NCBI RefSeq assembly: GCF_009746585.1 | Contig: NZ_WRPO01000006.1 | Span: 62,001 to 126,000, forward strand | Direction: 5' to 3' | DNA: 64,000 nt | Source: Novosphingobium aquimarinum | GTDB taxonomy: Bacteria; Pseudomonadota; Alphaproteobacteria; Sphingomonadales; Sphingomonadaceae | In this document: piece by piece, positions 6,506-15,820 of the stretch | Layout of the letters: every line of letters starts with the position of its first letter | Numbering within the stretch: the stretch's first letter is position 1 | The notes under the pieces: generated by a model | Seen by the model: the letters and a program-made list of their open reading frames with translations, nothing else | What the model was told of the DNA's origin: nothing | The model's database searches: none | Translations under genes and position numbers: made by a program

Positions 6506-7573
6506 TCAGGCCGGCTTCAGTTTGCGTCGACGAAGGAACACGAGGCTCGCGAGCGCCAGCCCCATCAATCCGAACACGCCAGGCTCGGGGACCGGGGTGC
6601 CCCCGCCCGAACTGCTGCTGCCGCCGCTGCTGGAGGTGTTGGTGGGCGGCGGCGAGTACGAGCCCGAGTACGTCCCGACATGCATCTCGCCGCGTTGCTG
6701 GAGGCTGCCGAATACGCCGGACCCCTGGATGTAGTTGGCCGTCGTCGCATTGGCGCGCGGCGCCAGGACCGATCCGCCCCAGGCGGTGGTCAGGTTGAGG
6801 TTCTTGGCATCGGGGAAGTTCCAGATCACGCTTTCGCCGAGGTTCTGGGTGCCACCCAGAAAGTTGTCGTTGAGCGTAATCGCCTCGCCCGAAACGTTGA
6901 CGATGGCCGTATCCGCGCCATTGAGGTTGAACTGGATCTCGCCGATCGCGTTCAGGTCTTGCGCGCTGATGTTGAAGACCGCGGTGCCGTTCGCATCGGG
7001 CTGCGCGTTGAACGTGCCGCGATTGCCGCTGATGACCAGCGCGCTGTTCGCCGGTTGTGTGGACAGATCGTACGACAGGTTCGTCATGCTCGATTCGATC
7101 AGGCTCGCATCCTGCTTGAGGTTCATCACGAACGCCGGATCGCTCGCGGCGAGACCGGAATTGACCGTGTTGCTGTTCACGTTGGTATTCGCGATCGACC
7201 CGCCGACCAGCACGGTCTGCGGACTGCCGTTCAGGTTGAACCCGCTCTGCACATCGCCGCCGATCACGGCGCCCGATCCATTGTTGAGATTCTTGTGACT
7301 GCCCGTCACGTTGCCGACAACCGTCAGACCCGGCTGATCGTTGGCAGACGGCTTCACCGGGTTGATGTTGTAGTTCGACGAATTGCCCGTCAGATCGCCG
7401 CCGACGAAGGTGCGCCCTTCCACTTCGGAGTTCGAATCGAGATCGCCCAGCACGATCAGGTTCCATTCGCGCAAGGCATCGGTACCGACGGGCGTTTTGG
7501 CGAGTGCTACGATCGGCTGAACCGAGAACAAGAGCGCGGCGGCCCCCAGAACGAAGCGGGACTTTCTGGTCAT
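6506..7573 (-). CDS. Choice-of-anchor A family protein with PEP-CTERM sorting signal
   Basis: A 355-residue exported protein. The ATG at 7573 gives a clear signal peptide (MTRKSRFVLGAAALLFSVQP, then IVALA). The body matches the choice-of-anchor A/ice-binding-like beta-solenoid type (LREWNLIVLGDL, GRTFVGGDLTG, VIGGDV). The C-terminus PVPEPGVFGLMGLALASLVF plus LRRRKLKPA is a textbook PEP-CTERM tripartite signal (VPEP, hydrophobic helix, Arg cluster), normally cut by an exosortase in strains that make extracellular polysaccharide. No exosortase gene is in this window. An AGGAG lies about 11 nt before the start. A sigma-54-type promoter sits about 65 bp upstream. Confidence 0.9.
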   Translation of the reverse strand: MTRKSRFVLGAAALLFSVQPIVALAKTPVGTDALREWNLIVLGDLDSNSEVEGRTFVGGDLTGNSSNYNINPVKPSANDQPGLTVVGNVTGSHKNLNNGSGAVIGGDVQSGFNLNGSPQTVLVGGSIANTNVNSNTVNSGLAASDPAFVMNLKQDASLIESSMTNLSYDLSTQPANSALVISGNRGTFNAQPDANGTAVFNISAQDLNAIGEIQFNLNGADTAIVNVSGEAITLNDNFLGGTQNLGESVIWNFPDAKNLNLTTAWGGSVLAPRANATTANYIQGSGVFGSLQQRGEMHVGTYSGSYSPPPTNTSSSGGSSSSGGGTPVPEPGVFGLMGLALASLVFLRRRKLKPA

Positions 7574-7638
7574 GATCGTAAACTCTCCTGGCGTGGAGCC
7601 GCGCCCATACGATCCTAGGTTAGGATGCCAAGCGCGAA

Positions 7639-7655
7639 GCCGGGATTGTGCCAAA
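7639..7655 (-). promoter_or_regulatory. Candidate sigma-54 (-24/-12) promoter of the PEP-CTERM gene
   Basis: The minus strand reads TTGGCACAATCCCGGCT: a perfect TTGGCAC -24 element, with the invariant GG (7653-7652) and GC (7641-7640) exactly 10 nt apart. The -12 box (CGGCT versus TTGCW) is only partly conserved. The predicted start is near 7628, giving a leader of about 55 nt. PEP-CTERM genes have been linked to RpoN with PrsK/PrsR in other bacteria, which makes the site plausible. The overlapping 13-nt palindrome TGCCAAATTGGCA (7650-7662) may bind a regulator. Confidence 0.5.
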
Positions 7656-7830
7656 TTGGCATTGCCTAATCGACTTTAACGCTATTTTACGATTCTTCGC
7701 GATGACTGTGGCCGGCTGCAGAATTCCTCGCAGCAACAAATATTTACACAGTCGCCTCTCTCCGATCCGGCTGCCAGGGGCTCAAGGCGGAGCCAGTGGC
7801 CCGGTGGCGGCGCGGTGCTATATTCACTCG

Positions 7831-8358
7831 GTGCCCCCTCGCCTGCCCCCCGTTCCCGACCTGCTGCTGGTCAGCGACAAGCGCAATGATGCCGCGCTGG
7901 AAAGCGCGCTGGCGCGGCTGCCTTGCGGCTCCGGGCTGGTGTTCCGCCACTATCATCTCGCGCCGGCCGAACGGCGACGCCGCTTCCGCGCCTTGCGACG
8001 ATCCGGCATCGTCGGGATCTGGAGCGGTACGGCGGCCGAGGCGCAACGTGCGGGGGCGCAAGGCGCCTATGGCGATCCGCTGCGGCTGGCGCGCGGGCCT
8101 CGGCTGATGCGTTTCGCGACCGCGCATGATTTGCGCGAAATCGGCCGCGCCAACCGCCACCGGGCCGACGCCATCCTGCTCTCGCCGGTCTTCGCGACGC
8201 GCTCGCATCCCGGCGGCGAAACGCTCGGACCCGTGCGGTTTCGGTTGCTGGCGGCGCGCTCCCGCGTGCCGGTGATCGCGCTGGGCGGCATGGACCACGC
8301 CCGCGCGCGCCGCTTGCGCTGGAGAAAATGGGCGGCAATTCAAGCGTTTGCGAAGTGA
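7831..8358 (+). CDS. ThiE/TenI-like thiamine-phosphate-synthase-fold protein
   Basis: A 175-residue TIM-barrel fragment. Seen are PDLLLVSDKRND at the start, AHDLREIGRANRHRADAILL then SPVFATRSHPG (the family's SPVF-T-SHPG loop) and VPVIALGGMD near the C-terminus. It is shorter than E. coli ThiE and lacks the full diphosphate loop, so a TenI-like or divergent role is as likely as thiamine synthesis. The GTG at 7831 has no ribosome site, but TATATT lies 7 bp upstream, so a leaderless transcript is possible. It precedes ftsK by 84 bp. Confidence 0.7.
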   Translation: MPPRLPPVPDLLLVSDKRNDAALESALARLPCGSGLVFRHYHLAPAERRRRFRALRRSGIVGIWSGTAAEAQRAGAQGAYGDPLRLARGPRLMRFATAHDLREIGRANRHRADAILLSPVFATRSHPGGETLGPVRFRLLAARSRVPVIALGGMDHARARRLRWRKWAAIQAFAK

Positions 8359-8442
8359 CGCACAGCTAAATTTGGCGCGTAATTCTTGACGGCGACTCCG
8401 GGATTTGCGCATGATCCCAAGGCTCAAAGGGGGAACGACACC

Positions 8443-10824
8443 ATGGCGACACGACCCATGACCGGCGGACGGCGCGTCGCCAAGCCCGATTGGCGCGCGG
8501 TCGTGCGTCGCGCCACGCGTCGCGCCGCCGAACTGAGCGGCGCGATCGCGATCTTCGCGGGCATGCTGTTCCTCGCTTTTTCGATCATCAGCTATCACCA
8601 GACCGACCCTTCGGCTTCCACCGCAGCGGGCGGCGAAGTGCAGAACTGGATGGGCCTGAGCGGCGCCTGGATCGCCGAGCGCGCGCTGTTCCTGTTCGGC
8701 CCGGTCTGCGTGCTGTTCGTGCCGCTGCTCTATGTCTTCGCCCGCAAGCTGTGGCGCTTGGTCGAGGAAGAGGACGGCGCGGTCGAGCCGACCGACCAGA
8801 AGTGGTGGCGGCCCGTCGGCCTGCTGCTGTTCGCGATGATCCTGCTCGCCACGGTCATGGCGATGGTGTTCGACGAACCCGGCGGCTCGCTGCCCGCCTC
8901 GATGGGCGGCGTCACCGGCCTGCTCGGCGCGCGCGGGATCGAGGCGCTGGTCGCGCTGCTGCCCTTCGCCGCGCGCGACTGGACGCTGCTGGGCGTGCAG
9001 ATCGCTTGCGCGGTGTTCGGGCTGGCACTGGTCGGGCGGGTGTTCGCGTTCGACTGGGGCATTCTGCTCTCGCTGCCCGGCCGTCTGGGTGAGCGGGTGC
9101 CGGCGCTGCCCTCGCCGGCCAACCTGCCCTTCGCGGGCGGTCGCGACACTTCCGAGCCCTCCGAGCGCCGCGCCGAGCCTGCGCCTGCCGGCGCCGCCAA
9201 CCCCGTCGCGCCGCGCTCCGATCCCCGCCGCAGCCCCGAGATCGTCGATCCCAGCCGCCCGGCCAAGCCCGCGCAGCTCGGCACCGCCAGCCGCCAGAAG
9301 GACTTGTTCGACCAGTACACCCTTCCCTCGCTCGATCTCCTCGCCGAGCCGGCTCCGAACAGCGGCAAGAAGATCGACAAGCTCAGCCTCGAACGCAACG
9401 CCCGCCTGCTCGAAACCGTGCTCGACGACTTCAACGTCAAGGGCGAGATCACCGCGGTGCGCACCGGCCCCGTCGTCACCATGTACGAGCTGGAACCCGC
9501 CCCCGGCATCAAGGCCAGCCGCGTGATCGGCCTCGCCGACGATATCGCCCGCAACATGAGCGCGATTTCCGCGCGCGTCTCCTCGATTCCGGGGCGCACC
9601 GTGATGGGCATCGAACTGCCCAACGCGGACCGCCAGATGGTGAACTTCCGCGAGATGGTGGGCTCGGAGAACTTCGCGCACCACAAGGGCATGATCCCGA
9701 TCATCCTCGGCAAGGACATCGCCGGCGAGCCCGTCGTCGCCGATCTGGCCGCCATGCCGCACTTGCTGGTCGCGGGCACCACCGGCTCGGGCAAGTCGGT
9801 GGGCCTCAACTGCATCCTTCTGTCCCTGCTCTACCGCATGACGCCCGCCGAGTGCCGCCTGATCCTGATCGATCCCAAGGTGCTCGAACTCAAGAGCTAC
9901 GACGAGATCCCGCATCTCCTCAGCCCCGTCGTCACCGAGCCGCCCAAGGCGGTGCGCTCGCTGAAGTGGGCGGTCGAAGAGATGGAACGCCGCTACCGGA
10001 TGATGAGCGAGATCTCGGTGCGCAACCTCGCCAGCTTCAACGAAAAGGTCCGCAGCCACGCCGCCAAGGGCAAGCCGCTCGGCCGCCGCATCCAGATCGG
10101 CTTCGACCCCGAAACGGGCGAGGAGATGTTCGAGGAAAACCAGCTCGACTACGAAGTGCTCCCGCAGATCGTGCTGATCGTCGACGAACTCGCGGACCTC
10201 ATGGTCACCGTCGGCAAGGAAATCGAAGTCCTCATCCAGCGCCTCTCGCAAAAGAGCCGCGCGGCGGGCATCCACCTGATCATGGCGACCCAGCGCCCCT
10301 CGGTCGACGTCATCACCGGCGTCATCAAGGCCAACCTGCCGACCCGCATCAGCTTCGCCGTCACCAGCCGTATCGACAGCCGCACGATCCTGGGCGAGCA
10401 AGGCGCCGAGCAGCTGCTGGGCAAGGGCGACATGCTGTACAAGCCCAACACCGACCCGATCAAACGCGTCCACGGCCCCTTCGTCTCGGACGAGGAAGTC
10501 GAAGCCGTCGCCGAGTTCTGGCGCGGACAAGGCAAGCCCGACTACGTCGATGCCGTCACCGAGGAACCCGAGGACGGCGGCTTCGGCTTCGAGGACATCG
10601 ACGCGGCTTCCGACAACCCCGAGGAACGCAAGTACCGGCAAGTCTGCCAGCTGGTGTTCGAGAACCAGAAAGTCTCGGTCTCCTGGCTGCAACGCCAGAT
10701 GGGCGTGGGCTACAACACCGCCGCCAAATGGGTCGAGCGCATGGAAGGCGACGGCTTCGTCGGCCCCGCCAACCACGTCGGCCGGCGGGATATCTACCGG
10801 GACGAAAACGGGAATCCGCTCTAA
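8443..10824 (+). CDS. ftsK: FtsK/SpoIIIE DNA translocase
   Basis: A 793-residue septal DNA pump that aligns and clears chromosome termini during division. The N-terminal ~200 residues contain about four membrane spans; a Pro/Ala-rich linker follows (~220-300), then the RecA-like motor with Walker A GTTGSGKS (Lys about residue 451) and Walker B VLIVDELADLM. A gamma winged-helix domain ends the protein (VSVSWLQRQMGVGYNTAAKW, then VERMEGDGFVGPANHVGRR), which in the family reads KOPS-type sites. The ATG at 8443 is chosen for its AAAGGGGGA ribosome site. The linker is short, as in other alphaproteobacteria. Confidence 0.97.
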   Translation: MATRPMTGGRRVAKPDWRAVVRRATRRAAELSGAIAIFAGMLFLAFSIISYHQTDPSASTAAGGEVQNWMGLSGAWIAERALFLFGPVCVLFVPLLYVFARKLWRLVEEEDGAVEPTDQKWWRPVGLLLFAMILLATVMAMVFDEPGGSLPASMGGVTGLLGARGIEALVALLPFAARDWTLLGVQIACAVFGLALVGRVFAFDWGILLSLPGRLGERVPALPSPANLPFAGGRDTSEPSERRAEPAPAGAANPVAPRSDPRRSPEIVDPSRPAKPAQLGTASRQKDLFDQYTLPSLDLLAEPAPNSGKKIDKLSLERNARLLETVLDDFNVKGEITAVRTGPVVTMYELEPAPGIKASRVIGLADDIARNMSAISARVSSIPGRTVMGIELPNADRQMVNFREMVGSENFAHHKGMIPIILGKDIAGEPVVADLAAMPHLLVAGTTGSGKSVGLNCILLSLLYRMTPAECRLILIDPKVLELKSYDEIPHLLSPVVTEPPKAVRSLKWAVEEMERRYRMMSEISVRNLASFNEKVRSHAAKGKPLGRRIQIGFDPETGEEMFEENQLDYEVLPQIVLIVDELADLMVTVGKEIEVLIQRLSQKSRAAGIHLIMATQRPSVDVITGVIKANLPTRISFAVTSRIDSRTILGEQGAEQLLGKGDMLYKPNTDPIKRVHGPFVSDEEVEAVAEFWRGQGKPDYVDAVTEEPEDGGFGFEDIDAASDNPEERKYRQVCQLVFENQKVSVSWLQRQMGVGYNTAAKWVERMEGDGFVGPANHVGRRDIYRDENGNPL

Positions 10825-10945
10825 ATTGGGCCCTGATCGTGGCGCTCGTCGGATAAAGCTTGATATTGCAGCGTAATTCGTGTCGCCTTCGCAAAGGCGC
10901 TGCCAATAGAGGCTCGGCGTTTTTAGTTCGGGGACATTCGGGTCG

Positions 10946-13723
10946 ATGCGCATTTGGGCTTGCGTACCGCTTTTTTCATTTCTGGTTACTGCGGCACCGG
11001 CGTTTGCCGGGGAACAGGTACTCTATGGACCACCACCCGCCTGGGTGAAGCCCGTGGAGGCGAGCCGGATCGACCGCTCGGCCAAGACGCCGCTGGTGCT
11101 TTACGACATCCAGCAGCGCATCGCGGATGGCACGATCACCTCGTTCGTCGACACCGCGGTCAAGCTCGACAGCCCGATGGCGCTGACCGGCGCGGGGACG
11201 AGCAATGCGCAATGGCTGCCCGATAAGGGCGATCTCACCGTCTACAAAGTCGAGATCCTGCGCGGCGACCAGACGATCGACGTTCTCGCCGGCGGGGACC
11301 GCTATACCGTCCTGCGGCGCGAAGCGGATCTCGAAAGCCGGGTGCTGAACGGCACTCTGACGGCAACGCTGGCGGTCCCCGGGCTGCAGCTGGGCGACAT
11401 CCTGCGCATTGCCTACACCGTATCGCTCAAGGACCCGACGCTGAACGGTGAGACGGAAGGCAGCATACCCTTGATCGCCAAGCCGCTGGAAGCGGGCCTG
11501 GCGCATCAAAAGGTCTCCTGGCCGCAAGATACCACGGTGCATTGGAAGGCCGGACCCGGCGCGATCAAGGTGACGGAGGGGCAGGCGAACGGCGATCGCT
11601 TCATCGCGGTCGACTTGCCGTTGCCCAAGCCCAAGGACCCCCCGGAGATGGCGCCTTCGCGCTTTACGCGCCCTCCGATGCTGCAAGTGGGCACGTTCGA
11701 GGACTGGCAGCAAGTCTCTCGCACCTTCGCCCCGCTGTACGACACCGCCGGTGGCGGAGCCGCGCTCGATGCGCAAGTGGCCGCGATCGTGAAGAAAACC
11801 GCCGATCCGGTCGAGCGCGCGGCGCTGGCAACGCGCTTCGTACAGGATCACGTCAGCTATCTTGCGAATGGCATGTCGTCCGGCAACTATACCCCTCAGG
11901 CGCCGGCCGACACGCTCAAGGCGCGCTACGGGGACTGCAAGGCGAAGACGCTGCTGCTGCTGGCGATGCTCGAGAAGATGGGGATCGAGGCAGAACCCGC
12001 GCTCGTCAATTCGCAGTTCGGCGATGCGGTGCCCGACATGCTGCCCATTCCCGGCGCCTTCGATCACGTGATCGTCAAGGCGCGGATCGCCGAGCGCGAT
12101 TACTGGCTGGACGGCACGTCCGCCGGCACGCGCCTGTCGAACATCGCCGATACGCCGACATTCGGTTATGTCCTGCCGCTGCGCTCCAAAGGGGCCGGCC
12201 TCGAACGGATCGAACAGCGCATTCCCGAGCAGCCGGGCGCGGAGATCACGATCGTCCTCGACGAGACGGCGGGCATCGACCTTCCACCGCTCCTCACTCT
12301 GACCGGGCGTATTTCCGGCCCCCAAGGAACCCTTCTGCATTCCATCGCCGAGCAGGCGAGCGAAGAGCAGAAGCGGGAGCTGATTCAAACGTTCGCCACG
12401 ACCCTGTACGAGAATCTGCTCTTCACCAGAACGGCAATCGCCTACGATGACGAGACTGCCACCGCAACGCTCACCGCATCCGGCATTATATCGCCTGCGT
12501 GGCAAAACAATTCCGGGACCATACAACAGAAGCTGGACTTCTTCCCGAGCGCGAGAACTTACTTCGAATTCGACCGATCGCGACCCGAATGGCGCGACAT
12601 TCCGGTTGTCTTGGGCGAAACGAAGTACAACGTCATCTTGGCGGAAGTCCTCCTGCCCGAGGGCGAGGACGGGTATCTGCTGCGTGGGCGCCCGAATCTC
12701 GACGAGACTGTCGCCCTGAACCACGTTCAGCGCTCGCTCTCCTTGTCCGGCAATCACGTGCGAGGTCGCGAAGTTGCTACCAGTCTCGCTAACGAGCTTC
12801 CCCCGGCCGAGATACCCGCCGCCCGCGCCGCGGCAGGACGGATTGCCAACTCGGTCGCCATCCTGCAGGCCCCGACGAACGCCGCCCGCGCCTGGCAGTA
12901 CGGACGGCCCGAACTCGCTAAGCGCCTTGTCGCGCACGAGAAGGCCTATGCCGAGGCGATCGCGCGCTATACGAGCGAGACCAATGCCTGGAGTAGCCGC
13001 GCCCACTTCCGCGAAGGCACGACCAACTTCAAAGGCGCGCTGGCCGATTGGGACAAAGTCGTCGAACTCGAACCGAACGCCGAGAACTTCACGCATCGCG
13101 CTCAAGCCAAAGCCGCGCTGGGAGACTTCGAGGGCGCGGCAAAGGACTTGCGCGAGGCCCACGAAATGGCCGCCTCGGCGGAGACGGCGATCGCTCTGGC
13201 CCAAATCCTCGGCAAGATCGGCGGCACGGCAGAAGCGGTGAGCCTGCTCGATACTTTCGACGATCTGGGCGAAAACCACCAGTCTTTCGTCGCCGCCAAG
13301 GCAGACACCCTGGCGCTTGCCGGACGCAAGGACGAAGGCCTGGCCCTGATCGACACGCTGGTTGCCGAAAACCCGGCGGACGGGAACGTTCTCAATATCT
13401 CGTGCTGGTATCGCGCGCGTTTCGACGTCGGCGCCGCGACCATGCTCGAGACGTGCGACCGGGCGGTGGAGACGACCGACAACCCCTTCGCTGCGATCGA
13501 CAGCCGCGCCTTGGCCAAGCTGAAGGCAGGCCGGCTGGAAGAAGCGCGCAAGGACGCGCAGACCGGCCTCTCGCTCAATTCCAGATCTTACCATACCGCA
13601 CTGGTGCTGGCGTTCGTCGAGCGCGAGCTGGGCGAAGAATCCGGACGCAAGCAACTCCAATACTTCGCCCGAACCTTCCCGGGGTTGGTGCGCGATTATG
13701 AAACGTATGGCCTGAAGATCTGA
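10946..13723 (+). CDS. Exported DUF3857 / transglutaminase-like protein with TPR region
   Basis: A 925-residue protein with a signal peptide (MRIWACVPLFSFLVTAAPAF, then AGEQ). The N-terminal half is a DUF3857-like domain; around residue 328 comes a transglutaminase-like core with YGDCKAKTLLLLAML (Cys), FDHVIVKARI (His) and YWLDGTS (Asp), so a Cys-His-Asp triad appears complete. The last ~250 residues are helical repeats resembling TPRs (FREGTTNFKGALADWDKVVE). The substrate is unknown; related proteins sit in the periplasm. It is preceded by a small hairpin (CGCCTT/AAGGCG at 10884-10899). Confidence 0.85.
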   Translation: MRIWACVPLFSFLVTAAPAFAGEQVLYGPPPAWVKPVEASRIDRSAKTPLVLYDIQQRIADGTITSFVDTAVKLDSPMALTGAGTSNAQWLPDKGDLTVYKVEILRGDQTIDVLAGGDRYTVLRREADLESRVLNGTLTATLAVPGLQLGDILRIAYTVSLKDPTLNGETEGSIPLIAKPLEAGLAHQKVSWPQDTTVHWKAGPGAIKVTEGQANGDRFIAVDLPLPKPKDPPEMAPSRFTRPPMLQVGTFEDWQQVSRTFAPLYDTAGGGAALDAQVAAIVKKTADPVERAALATRFVQDHVSYLANGMSSGNYTPQAPADTLKARYGDCKAKTLLLLAMLEKMGIEAEPALVNSQFGDAVPDMLPIPGAFDHVIVKARIAERDYWLDGTSAGTRLSNIADTPTFGYVLPLRSKGAGLERIEQRIPEQPGAEITIVLDETAGIDLPPLLTLTGRISGPQGTLLHSIAEQASEEQKRELIQTFATTLYENLLFTRTAIAYDDETATATLTASGIISPAWQNNSGTIQQKLDFFPSARTYFEFDRSRPEWRDIPVVLGETKYNVILAEVLLPEGEDGYLLRGRPNLDETVALNHVQRSLSLSGNHVRGREVATSLANELPPAEIPAARAAAGRIANSVAILQAPTNAARAWQYGRPELAKRLVAHEKAYAEAIARYTSETNAWSSRAHFREGTTNFKGALADWDKVVELEPNAENFTHRAQAKAALGDFEGAAKDLREAHEMAASAETAIALAQILGKIGGTAEAVSLLDTFDDLGENHQSFVAAKADTLALAGRKDEGLALIDTLVAENPADGNVLNISCWYRARFDVGAATMLETCDRAVETTDNPFAAIDSRALAKLKAGRLEEARKDAQTGLSLNSRSYHTALVLAFVERELGEESGRKQLQYFARTFPGLVRDYETYGLKI

Positions 13724-14039
13724 CGCTGCGATCACGGCGCCGGGGCTGTCCTACACGGCGGTCGCGTGCCAGAATGCGTGCTGCATCGTTTGCCTGCTCT
13801 TTGATTCTGTCGATCTGCGTGGCGAAGGCGCGTTTTGCGCGGGTGAAGTGTCACCTTCGCAAAACGGGTGGATAGTGCGACATATCAACGGCTTGCGCGC
13901 GTTACTTGTGGTACAGCCTGTGTCACCTTTGTCACCTTCGCGTCGGCATGGAAACGCGCTTGGCCGCTGGGCGCGCAGCGCCTAGATTGCCGGGCGTGAC
14001 CGCGCCCTTGCCCCGCCCCCCGCTCCCCGCCCGCCGCTG
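13724..14039. other. 316-bp intergenic region with TGTCACCTT repeats
   Basis: No gene is seen. The motif TGTCACCTTCGC occurs at 13849-13860 and 13930-13941, with a shorter TGTCACCTT at 13921-13929 directly abutting the last copy. A related GTCGCCTTCGCAAAGGCG lies before the DUF3857 gene (10882-10899). They could be operators for the antiporter gene downstream or a dispersed short repeat. Confidence 0.45.
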
Positions 14040-15791
14040 ATGGAAGAGCACGCCCAGGCCTTCCTGCTACGCGACGGCTTCTTCCTGTTCGGCGCGGCGC
14101 TCGGCTTCGTGCTGATCTTCCGCCGCTTCGGGCTCGGCGCGACTTTGGGCTATCTCGCCGCCGGCGCGCTGATGGGGCCGCATGCGTTGGGGCTGGTCGG
14201 CGATGCCGAGGGCAAGGCGGGCTTTGCCGAGCTGGGCATCACGCTGCTGCTGTTCATCGTCGGCCTCGAACTGGCGCCGCGCCGGTTGTGGCGGATGCGG
14301 CACGAGATCTTCGGGCTGGGCCTGCTGCAAGTGACCACTTGCGGGCTCGCGGTCAGCGCGGTGATCTGGGCGACGACCGGCTTCACGCTCACCGCCTCGC
14401 TGGCGCTGGGGCTGCCGCTCGGCCTTTCGTCCACCGCGCAGGTGCTGCCGATGCTGCAGAGCGCGGGGCGGCTACACACGCCGTTCGGCGAGCGCGCCTT
14501 CTCGATCCTGCTGTTCCAGGACCTCTCGATCATCCCGCTGGTCACCATCATCGCCGCGATGAGCCGCAACCCCGCCGCCGCCGAAGGCCCGCCGGGCTGG
14601 ATGCTGGTGATCTACACCGTCGCCGCGATCGCCGGGCTGATCGCGGCGGGGCGCTTCGTCATTCGCCCGCTGTTCCGCCTGATCGGCAATCTTGGCGAGC
14701 GCGAGATGTTCATCTTCGCCGCGCTGTTCACGGTGATCGCGTCCGCCGCGCTGATGCAGGCGCTGGGCCTGTCGAGCGCGCTGGGGGCCTTCATCGCCGG
14801 GGTCATGCTGGCGGACACGCCTTACCGGCATGAGCTGGAAGCCGATGTCGAGCCGTTCCGCTCGATCCTGCTGGGCCTGTTCTTCATCTCGGTCGGCATG
14901 ATGCTCGATCTGTCCGCGATCGCCGAGCGGCCGCTGTTTGTGCTCGCCATGGCCGCGGCGCTGATCGTCACCAAGTCCGTGGTGATCTTCATCCTCGCCC
15001 GGCTGTTCCGCGCCAACTGGCGCGAAGCGCTCGCGCTGGGCCTGCTGCTCAGCCAGGGCGGCGAGTTCGGCTTCGTGCTGTTCGCACAAGCCACCAACGC
15101 CTTTCTGATCGATCCCGAAGTCGCCAGCCTGTTCGGCGCGATCGTCACGCTTTCGATGGTGACCACGCCGTTCCTGATGATGGCGACGCGGCGTATCCGC
15201 CAGGCCCCCGCAGGCCAGGAAACGCGCGCCGAACCGCAGGACGACGGCGCGGGCGCGCTGATCGTGGGCTATGGCCGCTTCGGGCAGACGGTGGCGCAGA
15301 TGCTGATCGCCTCAGGCATCGAAGTGACGCTGATCGACACCGACGTGGAGATGATCGACGTGGCCGAAAACTTCGGCGCCAAAGTCTATTTCGGCGACGG
15401 CACAAGGCTCGACATGTTGCGGCAGGCGGGTGCGGGCGAGGCCGAGGTGATCGCCTTCTGCCTTGATGGCGACCAGGTTTCGGAAGAATTCCTCGCGGCC
15501 GTGCACAAGGCCTTCCCTAGAGCGCAGATCTATGTGCGCGCTTTCGATCGCCGCTCGGTGCTTCGCCTGAAAGGCGCGCCGGTGAACGGGGTGGTGCGCG
15601 AAGTGCTGGAATCGGCCGTCGTGCTGGCGCGCACCGCCCTTGATGGGCTGGGGCTTGCGATCGAGGATATCGACAAGGCCGAAAGCGATTACCGCTCGCG
15701 CGATCGCGAACGGTTGAAATTACAACACGAAGCGGGCGACCTCCACGAGGGGCGCGATCGCATCTTCACGCAGCCCGAAGGCAGTGCCTGA
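14040..15791 (+). CDS. Kef-type monovalent cation:proton antiporter
   Basis: A 583-residue CPA2 antiporter. About twelve membrane spans fill residues 10-385 (GLGATLGYLAAGALMGPHAL, LFIVGLELAPRRLW, LGLSSTAQVLPML, ALGAFIAGVMLADTPYRHEL). A cytosolic TrkA-N/RCK domain follows, with the NAD-binding loop VGYGRFGQTVAQMLIASGIE and acidic end LIDTD. KefB/KefC relatives release K+ in exchange for protons, often in response to electrophiles or glutathione adducts. No KefF/KefG-type ancillary gene is adjacent, so the ion and trigger are not certain. ATG 14040 lacks a strong ribosome site. Confidence 0.92.
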   Translation: MEEHAQAFLLRDGFFLFGAALGFVLIFRRFGLGATLGYLAAGALMGPHALGLVGDAEGKAGFAELGITLLLFIVGLELAPRRLWRMRHEIFGLGLLQVTTCGLAVSAVIWATTGFTLTASLALGLPLGLSSTAQVLPMLQSAGRLHTPFGERAFSILLFQDLSIIPLVTIIAAMSRNPAAAEGPPGWMLVIYTVAAIAGLIAAGRFVIRPLFRLIGNLGEREMFIFAALFTVIASAALMQALGLSSALGAFIAGVMLADTPYRHELEADVEPFRSILLGLFFISVGMMLDLSAIAERPLFVLAMAAALIVTKSVVIFILARLFRANWREALALGLLLSQGGEFGFVLFAQATNAFLIDPEVASLFGAIVTLSMVTTPFLMMATRRIRQAPAGQETRAEPQDDGAGALIVGYGRFGQTVAQMLIASGIEVTLIDTDVEMIDVAENFGAKVYFGDGTRLDMLRQAGAGEAEVIAFCLDGDQVSEEFLAAVHKAFPRAQIYVRAFDRRSVLRLKGAPVNGVVREVLESAVVLARTALDGLGLAIEDIDKAESDYRSRDRERLKLQHEAGDLHEGRDRIFTQPEGSA

Positions 15792-15820
15792 CAGGAGAGA
15801 TCAGCGCCTGATAGCCGCGA

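Noticed and set aside
6293..7618. Plus-strand 441-codon frame opposite the PEP-CTERM gene
   Set aside because: No domain or ribosome site; mirrors codon bias of the real gene.
10884..10899. Hairpin CGCCTT/AAGGCG as ftsK terminator
   Set aside because: Only a 6-bp stem with no U-run; too weak to call a terminator.
7744..10953. 1069-codon open frame on the minus strand opposite ftsK
   Set aside because: Composition (Asp/His/Arg/Ala-rich, no domain) is that of an antisense shadow in high-GC DNA; FtsK on the other strand is certain.
10976..13735. 919-codon open frame opposite the DUF3857 protein gene
   Set aside because: Same antisense shadow effect; the plus-strand gene has a signal peptide and complete catalytic triad.
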